A stretch of DNA of 64,000 bases, from positions 8,713,546 through 8,777,545 of the forward strand of contig CM028334.1 in assembly GCA_016647705.1 (NCBI GenBank), given 5' to 3'. A program made the translations under genes and the position numbers. The notes beneath the pieces are model-generated. The model was not told where the DNA came from. It made no database searches and saw only the letters and a program-made list of their open reading frames with translations. The DNA comes from Eucommia ulmoides (Eukaryota; Streptophyta; Magnoliopsida; Garryales; Eucommiaceae). Shown piece after piece: positions 33,245 to 44,230 of this stretch (positions within the stretch are counted from its first letter, which is position 1; each line of letters begins with the position of its first letter).

Positions 33245-34181
33245 TGTTGATGCCAAATCTTGGCTAACGGTATGGTCTAGTCAAGGTGTTGTGGTCTTCT
33301 TTAGTGTTAGGATGAAGGTTTAGATGTTCCGAGATCAGTCCATCCGATCCGAACTAGGGTGGAGTTGGAGTGGTCCGAGATGGACAATGAAGCAACCTGA
33401 GTCTTCTGATCCGAGAAGAGTCCTTGTCTGAGAAGAGTACTAATCCGAGTTGGGATAAGATCCAACCTATTACTTGCGCAAAGGACTTACCAGGGTGGAC
33501 CCGGCGTGTTCCCTCCGGCGTGAGAATAAGAGCTCAAGAGAAGGCAGTAAAAATCCTTTTGAGAGTTGAGAAAGGAAGTAAGCACCTCACTTTTACCTCA
33601 CTTTTACCTTCCTTTATATAGGCAGTGGGTTGATTAGTAGTTGGAGGATTAGGGGCCTAAGTAGGGATTAGTGTCCTGATCTCGGCGCATGGCCACTGTC
33701 AGGGAAAGTGGGGGGATTAAGCCAGTGGGCCTGGAATTTTTGGCCTTTTTGCTGAGGCCGATGGATGATAGGTACTCACAAGTAGACAAATGGCCCGGTC
33801 CATGATGCCAGACGAATTCTTCCTACCACCCAGATTGCGAGGAGTTTCCTTCTCTGCCCTTCCTAGATGGTTGGAGACAAGAAGTGGGGTGTTTTTTTGA
33901 GAAGCTTGTTGAGTCGATATCCGAGATGGGCAATGTTGGCCTGAGAATAATACCAAGATGGAGAAGAGGTTCTTCATCCCTACAACGGCTCCGCTCGCTG
34001 TTCCAGGAAGATATTGCTAGTGAAGTCTCGGGTTGATCGGCATGGGCTGAGACACACCTATGGCCAGCACAATCTCCATACCTTTGCCTTTGTAGGAACT
34101 GGTCACATTGGAGAGTTACATACACATGGCGGTCTTTCGTTGGTTGCTTGGGGGTGACCATTTTCATTTTTACACTCATCA
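33245..34181 (-). mobile_element. 5' LTR of element 2, minus orientation
   Basis: On the minus strand it starts TGATGAGTGTAAAAATG at 34181 and ends TTGGCATCAACA at 33245 (937 bp). A TATA-like CTATATAAAGG lies near 33615 on that strand. It is related to the other TGATGAGTG LTRs but diverged. Its partner 3' LTR is absent, having been lost at the 26612/26613 breakpoint. Confidence 0.8.
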
Positions 34182-35103
34182 AAAGCATATATATGGAAGT
34201 ATTTCATTTGAAAGAGAACCAAATTGGGAACCAGAAATGGAAACGAGGAAGAAGAACTGGCGAGCAGTAACTAAAAAAGTATGTATGTGGCACTGTTGCA
34301 TGCGTTTCGTTAGCTGGGAGATGAAACGTGAAAAATAAAAGAAAATGTGATATATACGCAGGTAAGAAATTGTAGAAAACGGGAAAGAAAAGACGAGGGC
34401 ATATATGATATTTCCAAAATTGGTAATAAACCCTTTTTTAGAAAAGAAAATAAAGCATGAGGATGTCTAGTGATGGAGCTAAAAAATTTGTCAGCGTAAC
34501 GTAACCGTCGGAGGCCTGTCGCGATGGCTGGCGGTGGAGACATTGTCATTATCGTGGACTGATTTTGTGCGAAAATGAAAGACAAAGAGCCATCGTCTAG
34601 CTTTCTAAAATCAGTGACGTTCATTTGTATTCCTAGCGACGAACGATAAAGCTCCAGTGGAAAAGAACAGCCACTACCGAATTAGACCTCTCTTCGGCCT
34701 CTCTTTCTCCGGTGGGAGGGTGTGAGAATAGAACACTAAAATGAGTCCAATAAAGATATGAGGCATTAGGGTGTTAGGCTATAGGTGAGGAGGAAAATTA
34801 CAAATGAAGCCCTACACTTGCTATGGTAAATGATGCATGAGGACAAAGATCAAATGAAATTACGACATTGCCATTAGATATGGATAATTACAATAATACC
34901 CAGCGTTGGGGAAAATTAGGATAACATAATATGAAAAAGAACAAAATCAACCTCAATATTGCAAACTTGCTATTGTATTCACATTTTTATATATGTTATA
35001 AAAATAAGAAGCAAAAAGATCTCAGAACTCTCAAAGAAAAATTGTAGAACTATCTTCGAAAGAAAAAGATGGACTTGAAAAAAGCAAAAAGAAGATAAAA
35101 AAT
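34182..35103 (+). mobile_element. Probable 5' region of a decayed LINE
   Basis: No gene was recognised. CGGCCTCTCTTTCTCCGGTG and GGGAGGGTGTGAG near 34700 resemble leaders of plant LINEs, and LINE ORF1 begins 400 bp later. The 5' boundary is not fixed. Confidence 0.35.
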
Positions 35104-36390
35104 GTGCATGATCATCTCGAAATCATAGTAGATATGCAAGAGTCAGAAGAAGAAGATGAGAGAATGAGTGAGGATGACCCTGACTCGATGATGAAGTTGG
35201 TCCATGAGTCAATGATGAACTTCTCATTTGAACAAGCTGCTCATGTTGAATCTTCCATGCACAGCCAGACCAAATCCTTCAAGAATGCTCTAAATGGGAG
35301 AAAATATCATCCGAGGAAGATCCTAGAGAAGATGTATTTCGATGCGAAAGATAAGGAGATGGATGGGGAGGAAAACCCTAATCCAGGGTCTGAGGAGGAT
35401 TTGCATGGTGATGATATTCGTAAAGTCTTCATTCCTAAGTTAATCATCTCCTAAATTAGGGAGAGGTGGAAAGATACGTTGATTATTAGGTTCATGGGAA
35501 GATCGATAGGCTACAAAGTACTTTGTGACAGGGCTAGGATGATTTGGAAGCTCTAAGAGGACTTTGAGCTCATTGATCTTAACTATGGGTTCTATTTGGC
35601 CAAATTTGATCAGGTTGCTGATGCTCACAAAGTTCTTACTGAGGGTCATTGGGTTATCCTTAATCACTATCTCACAGTTAGAAAATGGAAGCCTGATTTC
35701 AAACCAAAGTTTGCTACGAAGTTACGTACGATTGTCTAGGTGAGACTTCCTAATATCCTTTTCCAATACTACGAATCTTTGGTTCTTTTCAGAATTGGTA
35801 GAAAATTTGGAAGACCTATTAAAATCGATGGAACCACAGCGGTGTCACACAAAGGCAAATTTGCAAGGCTCTATGTAGAAATTGATCTTAACAAGCCTCT
35901 GGTAGCCCACTTCCAAATGAAAGGTTTAGTTATCAGAGTTGAATATGAAAGTTTGCATGAGATTTTCTATACTTGTAGTCGTGTGAATCATCACACGAAG
36001 ATGTGTCCCTATGGAAAATCCTTACCGGAGAAAACTGGAACGCCGCCGAAGACAACGACCGGAATAGCTGAGGGCTCCACAACAGGAAACTCGAGTTCCA
36101 AGACTAATGATAATCATGGGGTCAACGTCAAATCTTCTCTGATGGAGCTAGGGGTAGAGGAACCCGTTGCCCTAGATGCAAGGGATGGTGGCTACGGGCC
36201 TTGGTTACCAGTTAAAAAGCAAAGAAAATTTGGGAACCATAAGCCCAAAAGAGACGCTAATGGGAAGAATAAGGGTCCCGCATCTAATGCTAATTTGGGT
36301 CAACAAGGAAATGTGGGTTATAGGGCCAAGAAGGCCAAAGTGTCAAACCCCACTAGAGGGACGCCTATCCATCCCAACCGTCGTACCTAA
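35104..36390 (+). pseudogene. LINE ORF1 remnant (DUF4283 plus zinc knuckle)
   Basis: Translation with a few stops gives the plant LINE ORF1 plan. An acidic N-terminus comes first. A DUF4283-like nucleic-acid-binding part follows (DTLIIRFMGRSIGYKVLCDR, FDQVADAHKVLTEGHWVI), then LYVEIDLNKPLVAHFQM. A CCHC-type knuckle reads FYTCSRVNHHTKMC, where the first Cys of the expected C-x2-C is Tyr. The C-terminal part is Lys/Asn-rich (GPASNANLGQQGNVGYRAKK). In-frame stops occur at about 35452, 35554 and 35737. Product would bind element RNA in an active copy; this one is dead. Confidence 0.75.
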
Positions 36391-36837
36391 CAACGCCATA
36401 AAGGTACCTGGGAAAGACGCACCATTCAAAGGCCGTGCATCCATGTTTGGGCATGCCTGGTCGTATTAAAAAAGCACCACTGAAGAGGCGCCACTGAAGA
36501 AATGCCACTAGAGGGACACAGATACGATGGGATGTACACATGATAGTTTGTAGCTTTCTCGCCAATCTAGTGTAGGCCACTCATTGAGGATTCTTAGGCC
36601 GCGCAGTTGTGTTCTTCGGCCTTCATTTCTATTCTCGAGCTAACTGTTCCCGTCCCGGAATCAACCATCTCCTTCTTGGAAAGAAGACATGACCTATATA
36701 CAACGCCCCTCAAAGGCTAAATAAGGCCACTAACACCTCAAAAAGCCCTGATAAAAGCGTCAAAACTCTAGAAAAGACTCACAATAGAGTCCCCAGTCCT
36801 TCGAAATTCTTCTCAACACTAGGGACTGGGGGGCGAT
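36391..36837 (+). mobile_element. Gypsy internal 3' fragment with polypurine tract
   Basis: The sequence changes character after the LINE ORF1 frame and ends AGGGACTGGGGGGCGAT (36821-36837), directly before a gypsy LTR. It has no coding domain. The left boundary with the LINE is approximate. Confidence 0.45.
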
Positions 36838-37889
36838 TGATGAATATAAAAATGGTCACTCCAACGCAACTAATTGAAGACCGCCACATGTCTACAACTC
36901 CCTATAAAATTCAAAGCACACTAAAGACTAAGTATAGAGAATGTATCGGGAAAAAGAATATCTCCAACTATACCAGTCATCCCAAAGGCCTCAATACTCT
37001 CCGGGATGGGCCAGCAAGCCATCACCGGGATGGAGAACCTTTCTTCATCTTAGTGTTTCCCATTGCAGCATTACTCTCCTCATAAATCAACTTCAAATAT
37101 ATCCTCAACCAAAGCTCCCCTCCTTGTCTCCAATTATCCGAGAAGGGTAGGGCTGAGAAGCTTCTTATCCTCCCCTTTCCAGTCTCTGACTACCTAGGAA
37201 AGACAAGAGTCAAGCTCCCTATTTCGGCCGTAGCAGAGTTGTGTCTTCCTCAATTTATAATTTGGCTTAATTTCCTATATACAAATATCTCCTATAATAT
37301 CTCAAAATATCCCAAAATATCTGCAAACATCATTATGGCTCTCTTCCCCAGCCAAAATATTTCCAAATATCTTCTAAACATGGCCAAAACAAGCGTTCCT
37401 TGGCACATTTCCATTGGCTATATGTTAAGATGACACCATAATGTGATTTTGAGAAAACATTAACCTTTGCTTAAGCCCCTAAACTAATCTCCACATTGCC
37501 TATAAAAATGGGGGCATACAATTGTCCAAATGTAGATGAATTTTGCTCATTCTTCTCGGTAATTACTCTATAAATTCTTTCCCCCTTACGCTGATTCTCA
37601 CGTCAGATGGGACACCCCGAGACCATCCTAGCAAATCCTTTGTGCAGGTTTCCAGGTACTCGTCTTCCCGGAACTGATCAATTTTAAGTGTTGCTTCATC
37701 TTTCTGAGGATTGCAGTACATTTTGGTCCTTATCTTCTCGGCCTAGAAGGTTTTTGGGTCCTTTTCTATACAAACCCTCCCTTCTCAGCCAAAGGCCTCT
37801 CCACGGATTAGAAGCTACACGGATTGAAGATCTCCATCCAAGGCTAACCAAATCATACTATTGGTATCAACCAAAATTTGACATCAACA
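36838..37889 (+). mobile_element. Ty3/gypsy LTR, third copy of the family
   Basis: It starts TGATGAATATAAAAATGGTC and ends GACATCAACA, 1052 bp. It parallels the LTR at 22641-23648 along its length (CCTATAAAATTCAAAGCACA, CATGGCCAAAACAAG, CTGATTCTCACGTCAG, CCTTTGTGCAGGTTTCCAGG). It follows a polypurine tract, so it is a 3' LTR; its 5' partner is missing. It separates LINE ORF1 from LINE ORF2 sequence. Confidence 0.85.
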
Positions 37890-39700
37890 ATTACCAAGTT
37901 ATTTTCTATAAGAAAAAATGGGACAAGGTGGGCTGAAACCTGTGTGATTTTGTTAAATCTTATTTCCATGATAGGGATATACCACCTAAAATAAATGAGA
38001 CAATTATAGTGCTTATCCCCAATGTTGACATCCCAGAGAAAATTAATCAATTTAATCATATTAGCTTATGTAACGTTCCTTACAAACTTGTTACTAAAAT
38101 TTTGGTTGCTAAACTTAGGCCTCCTCTAGCAAATATTGTCGTGCCTTTTCAAAGTAGTTTCATTTCCGGTAGACAAATCATTGATAATATTATCATTGCC
38201 CAAGAACTGTTTCATAAATTGAAGAAATCTAAAGATAAAAAAAGGGTATAATTATTAAAATCGATCTTGAAAAAGCCTATGACATGTTAAATTGGGATTT
38301 TCTGGAAAATTCTCTTATTTATTTTAACTTTCCTCGTAACTGGACCGACTTGGTTATGAATTGTGTCAGGAAAGCGTCGGCCAGGGTCTTGTGGAATGGA
38401 GAACCCCTGGAAGGGTTTTCCCCCAAGAGAGGCTTGCGACCCTCTGTCCCCGTACCTCTTTGTTATGTACATGGAGAGATTTTCTAGTTTGATCAACGAA
38501 TAAGTCTCTTGCAAAAAGTGGAAAGGCTTGAAAGTGGCTAAAAATAGACCGATTTTATCCCACCTTTTGTTTGCGGATGATATTCTTCTTTTTGCTAAGG
38601 CTGACAGAGGCAACTGTGACTCTATTTCTAATACTTTGGCTACCTTTTCTGCTGCCTTGGGTCTTGTTGTTAATTTTAATAAATCCATGATTTTTGTTGC
38701 TCCTAAAGTCGGTGCCCACACAGCTAGAGAGATTAGCATAAACATGGGAATCCTTCTTTGTAGGGATCTAGGGACTTACCTTGGTACTCCGCTTTTACAT
38801 GAGAAATGTAATAAAAGGCAATTTAATTTCTTTTTGGAAAAAAAATGCAAAAAAAAGACTCTCCAGTTGGAAAGCCTCTGATCTTTCTATTGCAGGCAGG
38901 GTTACATTAATTAAATATGTTCTTACTTCGATTCCGCTATACTCTATGCAGATTAATCCCCTTCCCCTTAAATTTTGTGATAAAATTTTTAAATTGGTCG
39001 TGAGCTTTCTTTGGGAAGATTCAGATGAGAGAAGGAAGTATTACCTTGTCAATTGGGATAAGGTTTGCTTGCCTACTGGAATGGGAGGTCTTAACATAAG
39101 GAAGGCAAGACTTTCTAACTCTGGTTTTATCACTAAATTGCCTTGGAAAATTGTTTCTATTGATAAAAATTGTCTTTGGGTAGATGTGTTTATGAATAAG
39201 TATAATATGGATAGAAACTTGAATTGTTGGGAAAAAAAAAAAGGTTAAGGGGGCTCCCATATTTGGAGGGTCATTTTCAAATCTAACATCATTCTATCTA
39301 AAGATTTAAAATAGAAAATTGGTAACGGGGTGAATGTTAACCTTTGGACAGATTTGTGGTATGGGGATGGGCCTTTGGGCAATGATGAGTTCCAAAATAG
39401 CTTTGATCTTAAGATTGCGGATATTTTGGATGATTCAGGTAGTTGATTTCTTCTGCCAATCATCCACGTTATCTCTGACAGCCAAGTCAATGACATTCTT
39501 AACTCTGAGATCCCTAATCTTTCGAATGAGGATGTCGCCATTTGGTTTTCGAAAAATTCGGGAAAATTTTCTGTGAAATCGGCGTACTATATGATCGCGG
39601 ATTTTAACTTACCCAACTCCACTAATAACTAGGAGTGGATTTGGAAACTTAAAATCCCGCAATCTATTAAGTTCTTTCTTTGGAAAATTTTCCACAAAAG
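37890..39700 (+). pseudogene. LINE ORF2 remnant: reverse transcriptase
   Basis: The sequence enters the RT domain part-way (VIFYKKKWDKVG). It continues with INETIIVLIPNVDIPEKIN, the fingers motif LVAKLRPPLANIVVPFQSSF, then ISGRQIIDNIIIAQEL and IIKIDLEKAYDMLNWDFLEN. The active site LLFADDILLFAKA is intact. Thumb and connection pieces follow (LSSWKASDLSIAGRVTLIK, VCLPTGMGGLNIRKARLSN), with a zf-RVT-like WKLKIPQSIKFFLWKI near 39640. Frameshifts occur around 38250, 38490, 38880 and 39240. The endonuclease and first part of RT are absent, so this is not a simple continuation of the ORF1 piece. Confidence 0.85.
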
Positions 39701-40441
39701 GGAGATCTACTAAACCCCCCCTCTATGTATTTTTTTTGTGGCCATTATTTAGGAAATTTGGAAGGATAGAAACAAGGAAGTTATTGAAGGTTATATCCAA
39801 GACACTTCCCTGATTGTTTCCAAAATTAACTGTCTTGCGTATGATATATTGGAAGCTTTCTATCCCAACCAAACCCGTAACGACATTTTTATTTACTCTG
39901 GACCTAATTGGATTCCTCCCCCTGCAGGTGCCTTAAGCTTAACACGGATGGTAGCGCACTGCAATCCAGGGAAAGGTGGTGTTGGCGATCTGATAAGACG
40001 TATGGATGAAGCTTGGGTGATTGGCTTTTGGGGGCATTTGGATTCCTGTACCGTTTTGGATGCTGAGATCAGGGGCATTCATGCTGAGCTTTGCCTTGCA
40101 ATTACCAGAGGCTGCACGAGATTGATCGTGGAGTCCAATTCTCAAGATGCAGTCAACCTTATCAAAAGTGATTTCCCAGATACCTATCTCCTCAGAAAAT
40201 GGGTCATGGAATGTAAGTATATTTTTTAGAATCATGATTTCGAGCTTCAAGTCATCAGGAGAATCAACAACCGGTGTACAGACTTTCTTACTAGGATGGG
40301 GACGAATAGCAGAGTCGAGATGCACTATCTAGAAGAACCCCGGAAGGGCTTGAGAAGCTTTTGATTGCTGATATGTATTCGGAGGGTCCCCTCGTAGTTC
40401 CTTATGTTTTGTTTTTTCTTTCTCCACCTAAAAAAAAAAAT
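39701..40441 (+). pseudogene. LINE RNase H domain and 3' end
   Basis: From 39849 the frame gives GGVGDLIRRMDEAWVIGFWG, then LDAEIRGIHAELCLAITRGC, RLIVESNSQDAVNLI and, past a stop, VIRRINNRCTDFLTRMG. This is the LINE-encoded RNase H. The catalytic set is partly degenerate. A short 3' UTR ends in an A tract at 40431-40441, marking the LINE end. Confidence 0.75.
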
Positions 40442-40655
40442 AGATTTCAAAAATCTTTTTTAAAATATTTCAAATAACACAAATTAACTAAATAAATTTT
40501 CGATCGGGGTGTATCAAAGGTTGTATTAATTTGGCGAGTTGTTTAAACTTATAATGTATTTTTTTTTAAAAAATATTAAAATAGTATTACGTTTAACTTA
40601 TTTACGAAAGTAATCTCACCCGGGGATGTAATTCCGGGTTGGGGGGTCTGGCCGT

Positions 40656-40749
40656 ATACTCGGGGTTCGCAACCCCGAGTATGCAAAATTTGTACAAATT
40701 TTTTTTTTTTCGTTTTCCCTTTTAAACCTGGGGTTCAGTACCCCAGGTT
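40656..40749. repeat. Two perfect GC-rich hairpins in the left arm
   Basis: Hairpin 1: 40656-40667 pairs with 40671-40682, a 12-bp stem around loop CGC. Hairpin 2: AACCTGGGGT (40725-40734) pairs with ACCCCAGGTT (40740-40749) around a 5-base loop. Both are perfect, and the right arm carries only half-sites. Confidence 0.85.
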
Positions 40750-41365
40750 CTATGTAGAACCCGGGGTTTGCCTCCCCCCCCCCCCCCTCCAAAAAAACTA
40801 ACATTTTGGTCCAATAAATTTTTAAAGTTTTTAGCAATTTTGAGTTGATTAATGGTAATCTATCGATATTTTAAATAAATCTATTTTTTTTGTGTATAAA
40901 TTACGTTCAAAACACTCCATAATACTTTTTACAACAATAAAAATGGATAAATGGATGAATTTTAAAAAATCGCCAAAGTTGACCAGATGAGTTGTTTTGA
41001 TAATGGCGGAATTTTTTGGGCAATTTGGAATTAACAAAAGATTGCATGTCTGTAACAGAAATGAATCAAATTTTTTATATATAAACTATATTCATAACAC
41101 TACATAACAAAACTTAGAATACTAAAAACAGACTAATAAATAATTTTTAAATAATTATCAAAATTGGCCGGATGAGTTGTTTCGATGACGAGACAGTTTT
41201 TTTGAAAATTTTGAGTTAATAAAAGATAGTATATCCGTAACAGAAATGAACCTAATTTTTTTGTATACAAATTACGTTCATAACACTAAATAATAAAATC
41301 GAAAACATCAAAAATGAATGAGTGAATAATTTTTAAATAATGGTTATTGCCACAACATTTTATTG

Positions 41366-41755
41366 CTCTTCAACATTTCAAAAATAGTATGTTGCTCTTC
41401 AAATTTTGGATAGACATAATTTTGCGCTCGGTGGTCCGTTGGGGGCAATTTATTTTTTAAAAGTTGGGTCTGATCTGAATCATCACTCTGGTTGTTGAAG
41501 ATTTTAATTTTTCCAACGGGACAAGACGCACACTCGCGACGAAGATTTTAAATTTAGCCACCCAACACTTCAAATCCAAAATTGAATGTGAAAACGTGCT
41601 TTATTTGAAAAAATACTTGACCAAAACACCTATGGCGTTTGCCACACCTAGATCTCGAAAAAATACCGGAAATCAAAAAATAATTGCCCCAAACAGACCA
41701 TCGAGCGCAAAGTTATGTCCATCCAAACTTTTTCTATTATCTTACATAAGTTTTC
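41366..41755. mobile_element. Inner inverted-repeat element in the foldback loop
   Basis: The words GGATAGACATAATTTTGCGC and GGTGGTCCGTTGGGGGCAAT (41400-41455) face their reverse complements at about 41670-41735. The pairing is distinct from that of the outer arms. It may be a separate MITE nested in the loop or a former end of the same element. Confidence 0.55.
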
Positions 41756-42535
41756 TCTTCTCTTAACACCATATATTCCCTTATCCGTTTTTGGTGTTCT
41801 CGATTTTATTATTTAGCGTTATGAACGTAGTTTGTATGCAAAAAAATTAAGTGCATTTCTGTTACAGATATATGACTATTTTTCGTTAACTCAAAGTCTT
41901 CAAAAAAAAATTGTCTCGTCGTGAAAACAACTCATCCAACCAACTTTGATGATTATTTAAAAATTATTCACTGGTCCGTTTTTAGTATTATAAGTTTTGT
42001 CACTGGTCCGTTTTTAATATTATAAGTTTTGTTATGTAGTGTTATAAACATAGTTTATATACAAAAAATTTAATTTATTTCTGTTACGGACATGCAATAT
42101 TTTGTTAATTCCAAATTGCTAAAAAAAAATTGTCATTATCGAAACAAATCATCTGGTCAACTTTGGCGATTTTTTAAAATCCATCAACTTGTCTGTTTTT
42201 AGTGTTGTAAAAAGTATTATGTAAGGAGTGTTTTGAACATAATTTATTGCCAAAAAATTAGATTTGTTTAAAATATCGAGAGACCACCGTTAATTAACTC
42301 AAAGTTGCCAAAAACTTAAAAAAATTATTGGGCCAAAACGTTATTTTTTTGGGGGGGGGGGGGGGGGAGGGGGGGGGTTAAACTCGGGGTTCAGTACCCC
42401 AAGTATACGACCAAACCCCCAAACCCAGGGATCACATCCTCAGGTGAGATTATTTTCGTAAATAAGTTAAAAGTAATATTATTTCAGTATTTTTTTTTTA
42501 AGTAAATTATAAGTGTAAACAACTCTTAATTTGGC

Positions 42536-42895
42536 ACATATAGCAAGAATTGTTGTAGATGTTCTAGCATCATTTTTTATTTTATTTTTTGTCATTACTT
42601 CTTTACGAACAACCAAAGAGGGCGCAACCCCGCAAAGAGGACAAGCTCGACGAGGGCTATTCTAATAAGCGTCGGACTTCCTACAATGCTTACACTAATA
42701 ATCGCACACCCACATACAACTCGAGTTTGGCTATGATCTCGATCTTGAGTTCGATAATCGAGTGATAATTTCACTTTGGTTTTTGAGATCGTTGTTGAGG
42801 GATTTGTATAATAATTACGGTGATTAAGATTCTTGAGGGTTTTTTATTCGAATTTTGAGAAGTTGAGCAGGTGATTCAGAAAAAATCGGACAAAG
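42536..42895 (+). promoter_or_regulatory. VPS29 upstream region
   Basis: This is all that separates the foldback element from the VPS29 start codon. No convincing TATA box was seen. The stretch 42605-42740 is less AT-rich and may hold the transcription start and leader. The position of any leader intron was not determined. Confidence 0.4.
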
Positions 42896-44190
42896 ATGGT
42901 GCTGGTATTGGCATTGGGCGATCTTCACATGCCAGATAGGGCATCTGATCTGCCTGCGAAGTTCAAGTCAATGCTTGTTCCAGGAAAGATCCAGCACATC
43001 ATTTGCACTGGAAATCTATGTATTAAAGTAAGTTTATGTGTTTAATTCCTCTATCTTTGTAGATGACTTCTGTTTCATAGTCATGTTTAATTGTTGTATT
43101 TGTACTGATTCTAAGAACTATCATTAGAAAAGTTAGGGTTGTTCTTGCATTTCATTCGAGTTTTCACTTGATTTTGAACAGAACATTTGGAAATTGGTTT
43201 AGTGTGTTGGCATTTTTATACTAATTGAATAGGGAAGCATTTTTTTTTTTGGATACCATGTAAATTAGTCTGTGATTGTTTATTAATTACTTGTTAATTT
43301 GCGTGCAATTCCTCCGGTGAATTTAAATTTTCCCATAGAAAAATTGATGCCTTCCTTAAGCTGATGCAGGACTACACAGGTTATTAAGAAATAACAGAAA
43401 ATATTAAGATATTCGAGCACACGAAAAGTGGCAAGCGCAAGGCTTTATCTAGAAATGGTCGCATTGTGATATTTCTTAGTTCAACTAAAAAGCACCCTAA
43501 AATTGTGTTGTTATCTTAATTGTCTGATGAATTTGATGAAGCCAATATGTTCTTTCATTTTCCTGAAGTCATCCAATTGTTTTCTCTTTCATTGCATTCC
43601 GTGAGATTCATCATGAACCATGAATTTGTTCTCAATTTTGTTCTCATCATTAATATCAATGATGGATGCAGACAATTAACTGGACACATTTTTCATCACT
43701 AACTCTCTTACATTCACATGCCCATACTATGTATGAGCATTGGAGTTGTCTCTCACGTTGTCTTGCCGTTCTTAACCCCTCACCATAATATGCTTCTATA
43801 ATCATCTAATCTTAATCGCACACTAGAACTCTCTATGCCCCTTTTTTTTTCTCTTCCTTTTTTGTCTTTCTAGACATTCTTACTTTGTATGAATATACAT
43901 ATGAAACGCTTTGCCCATTTTCATATGTAGATTCATACAATTTAAGCCTTTTAAACTAATTGCCTGAAGAAAAAGAAGGTGATATTATTTCTGAAGAAAA
44001 TAAAAAGTTAACATGCTGATGCTAGTCGAAGATATCGCAGAGAAAGAATTGAATGCATTTGCCTTGAGGCATATATGTCCCAGCTTTAAGTTTGGTCGGG
44101 TTTATGATTGTTTTATAGTACATATTTTTCTTTTAACTCGAAATATTTGGTCATGTCCGATAAGTAATCCACTGCTAGCAGACTGAGAGT

Positions 44191-44230
<40 letters not shown>

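Larger units (their letters stand above)
40526..42535. mobile_element. Long-TIR foldback element, probably Mutator-like, with 10-bp TSD
   Basis: The element spans 40536-42525 (1990 bp). Its ends are inverted repeats: the left arm starts GAGTTGTTTAAACTTATAAT, the right arm's complement starts GAGTTGTTTACACTTATAAT, and the match runs on for roughly 800 bp per arm with gaps. TTAATTTGGC is present exactly on both sides (40526-40535 and 42526-42535), a 10-bp target duplication. TSD length and TIR length fit MULEs. No transposase was seen. Each arm holds about three degenerate units of roughly 190 bp containing TGTAACAGAAATGAA and ACGTTCATAACACTA. A C run (40771-40784) and a G run (about 42352-42367) lie opposite each other. 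The element ends about 370 bp before the VPS29 start codon. Confidence 0.85.

Noticed and set aside
36837-37433. Small open frames between LINE halves
   Set aside because: They lie in the third gypsy LTR.
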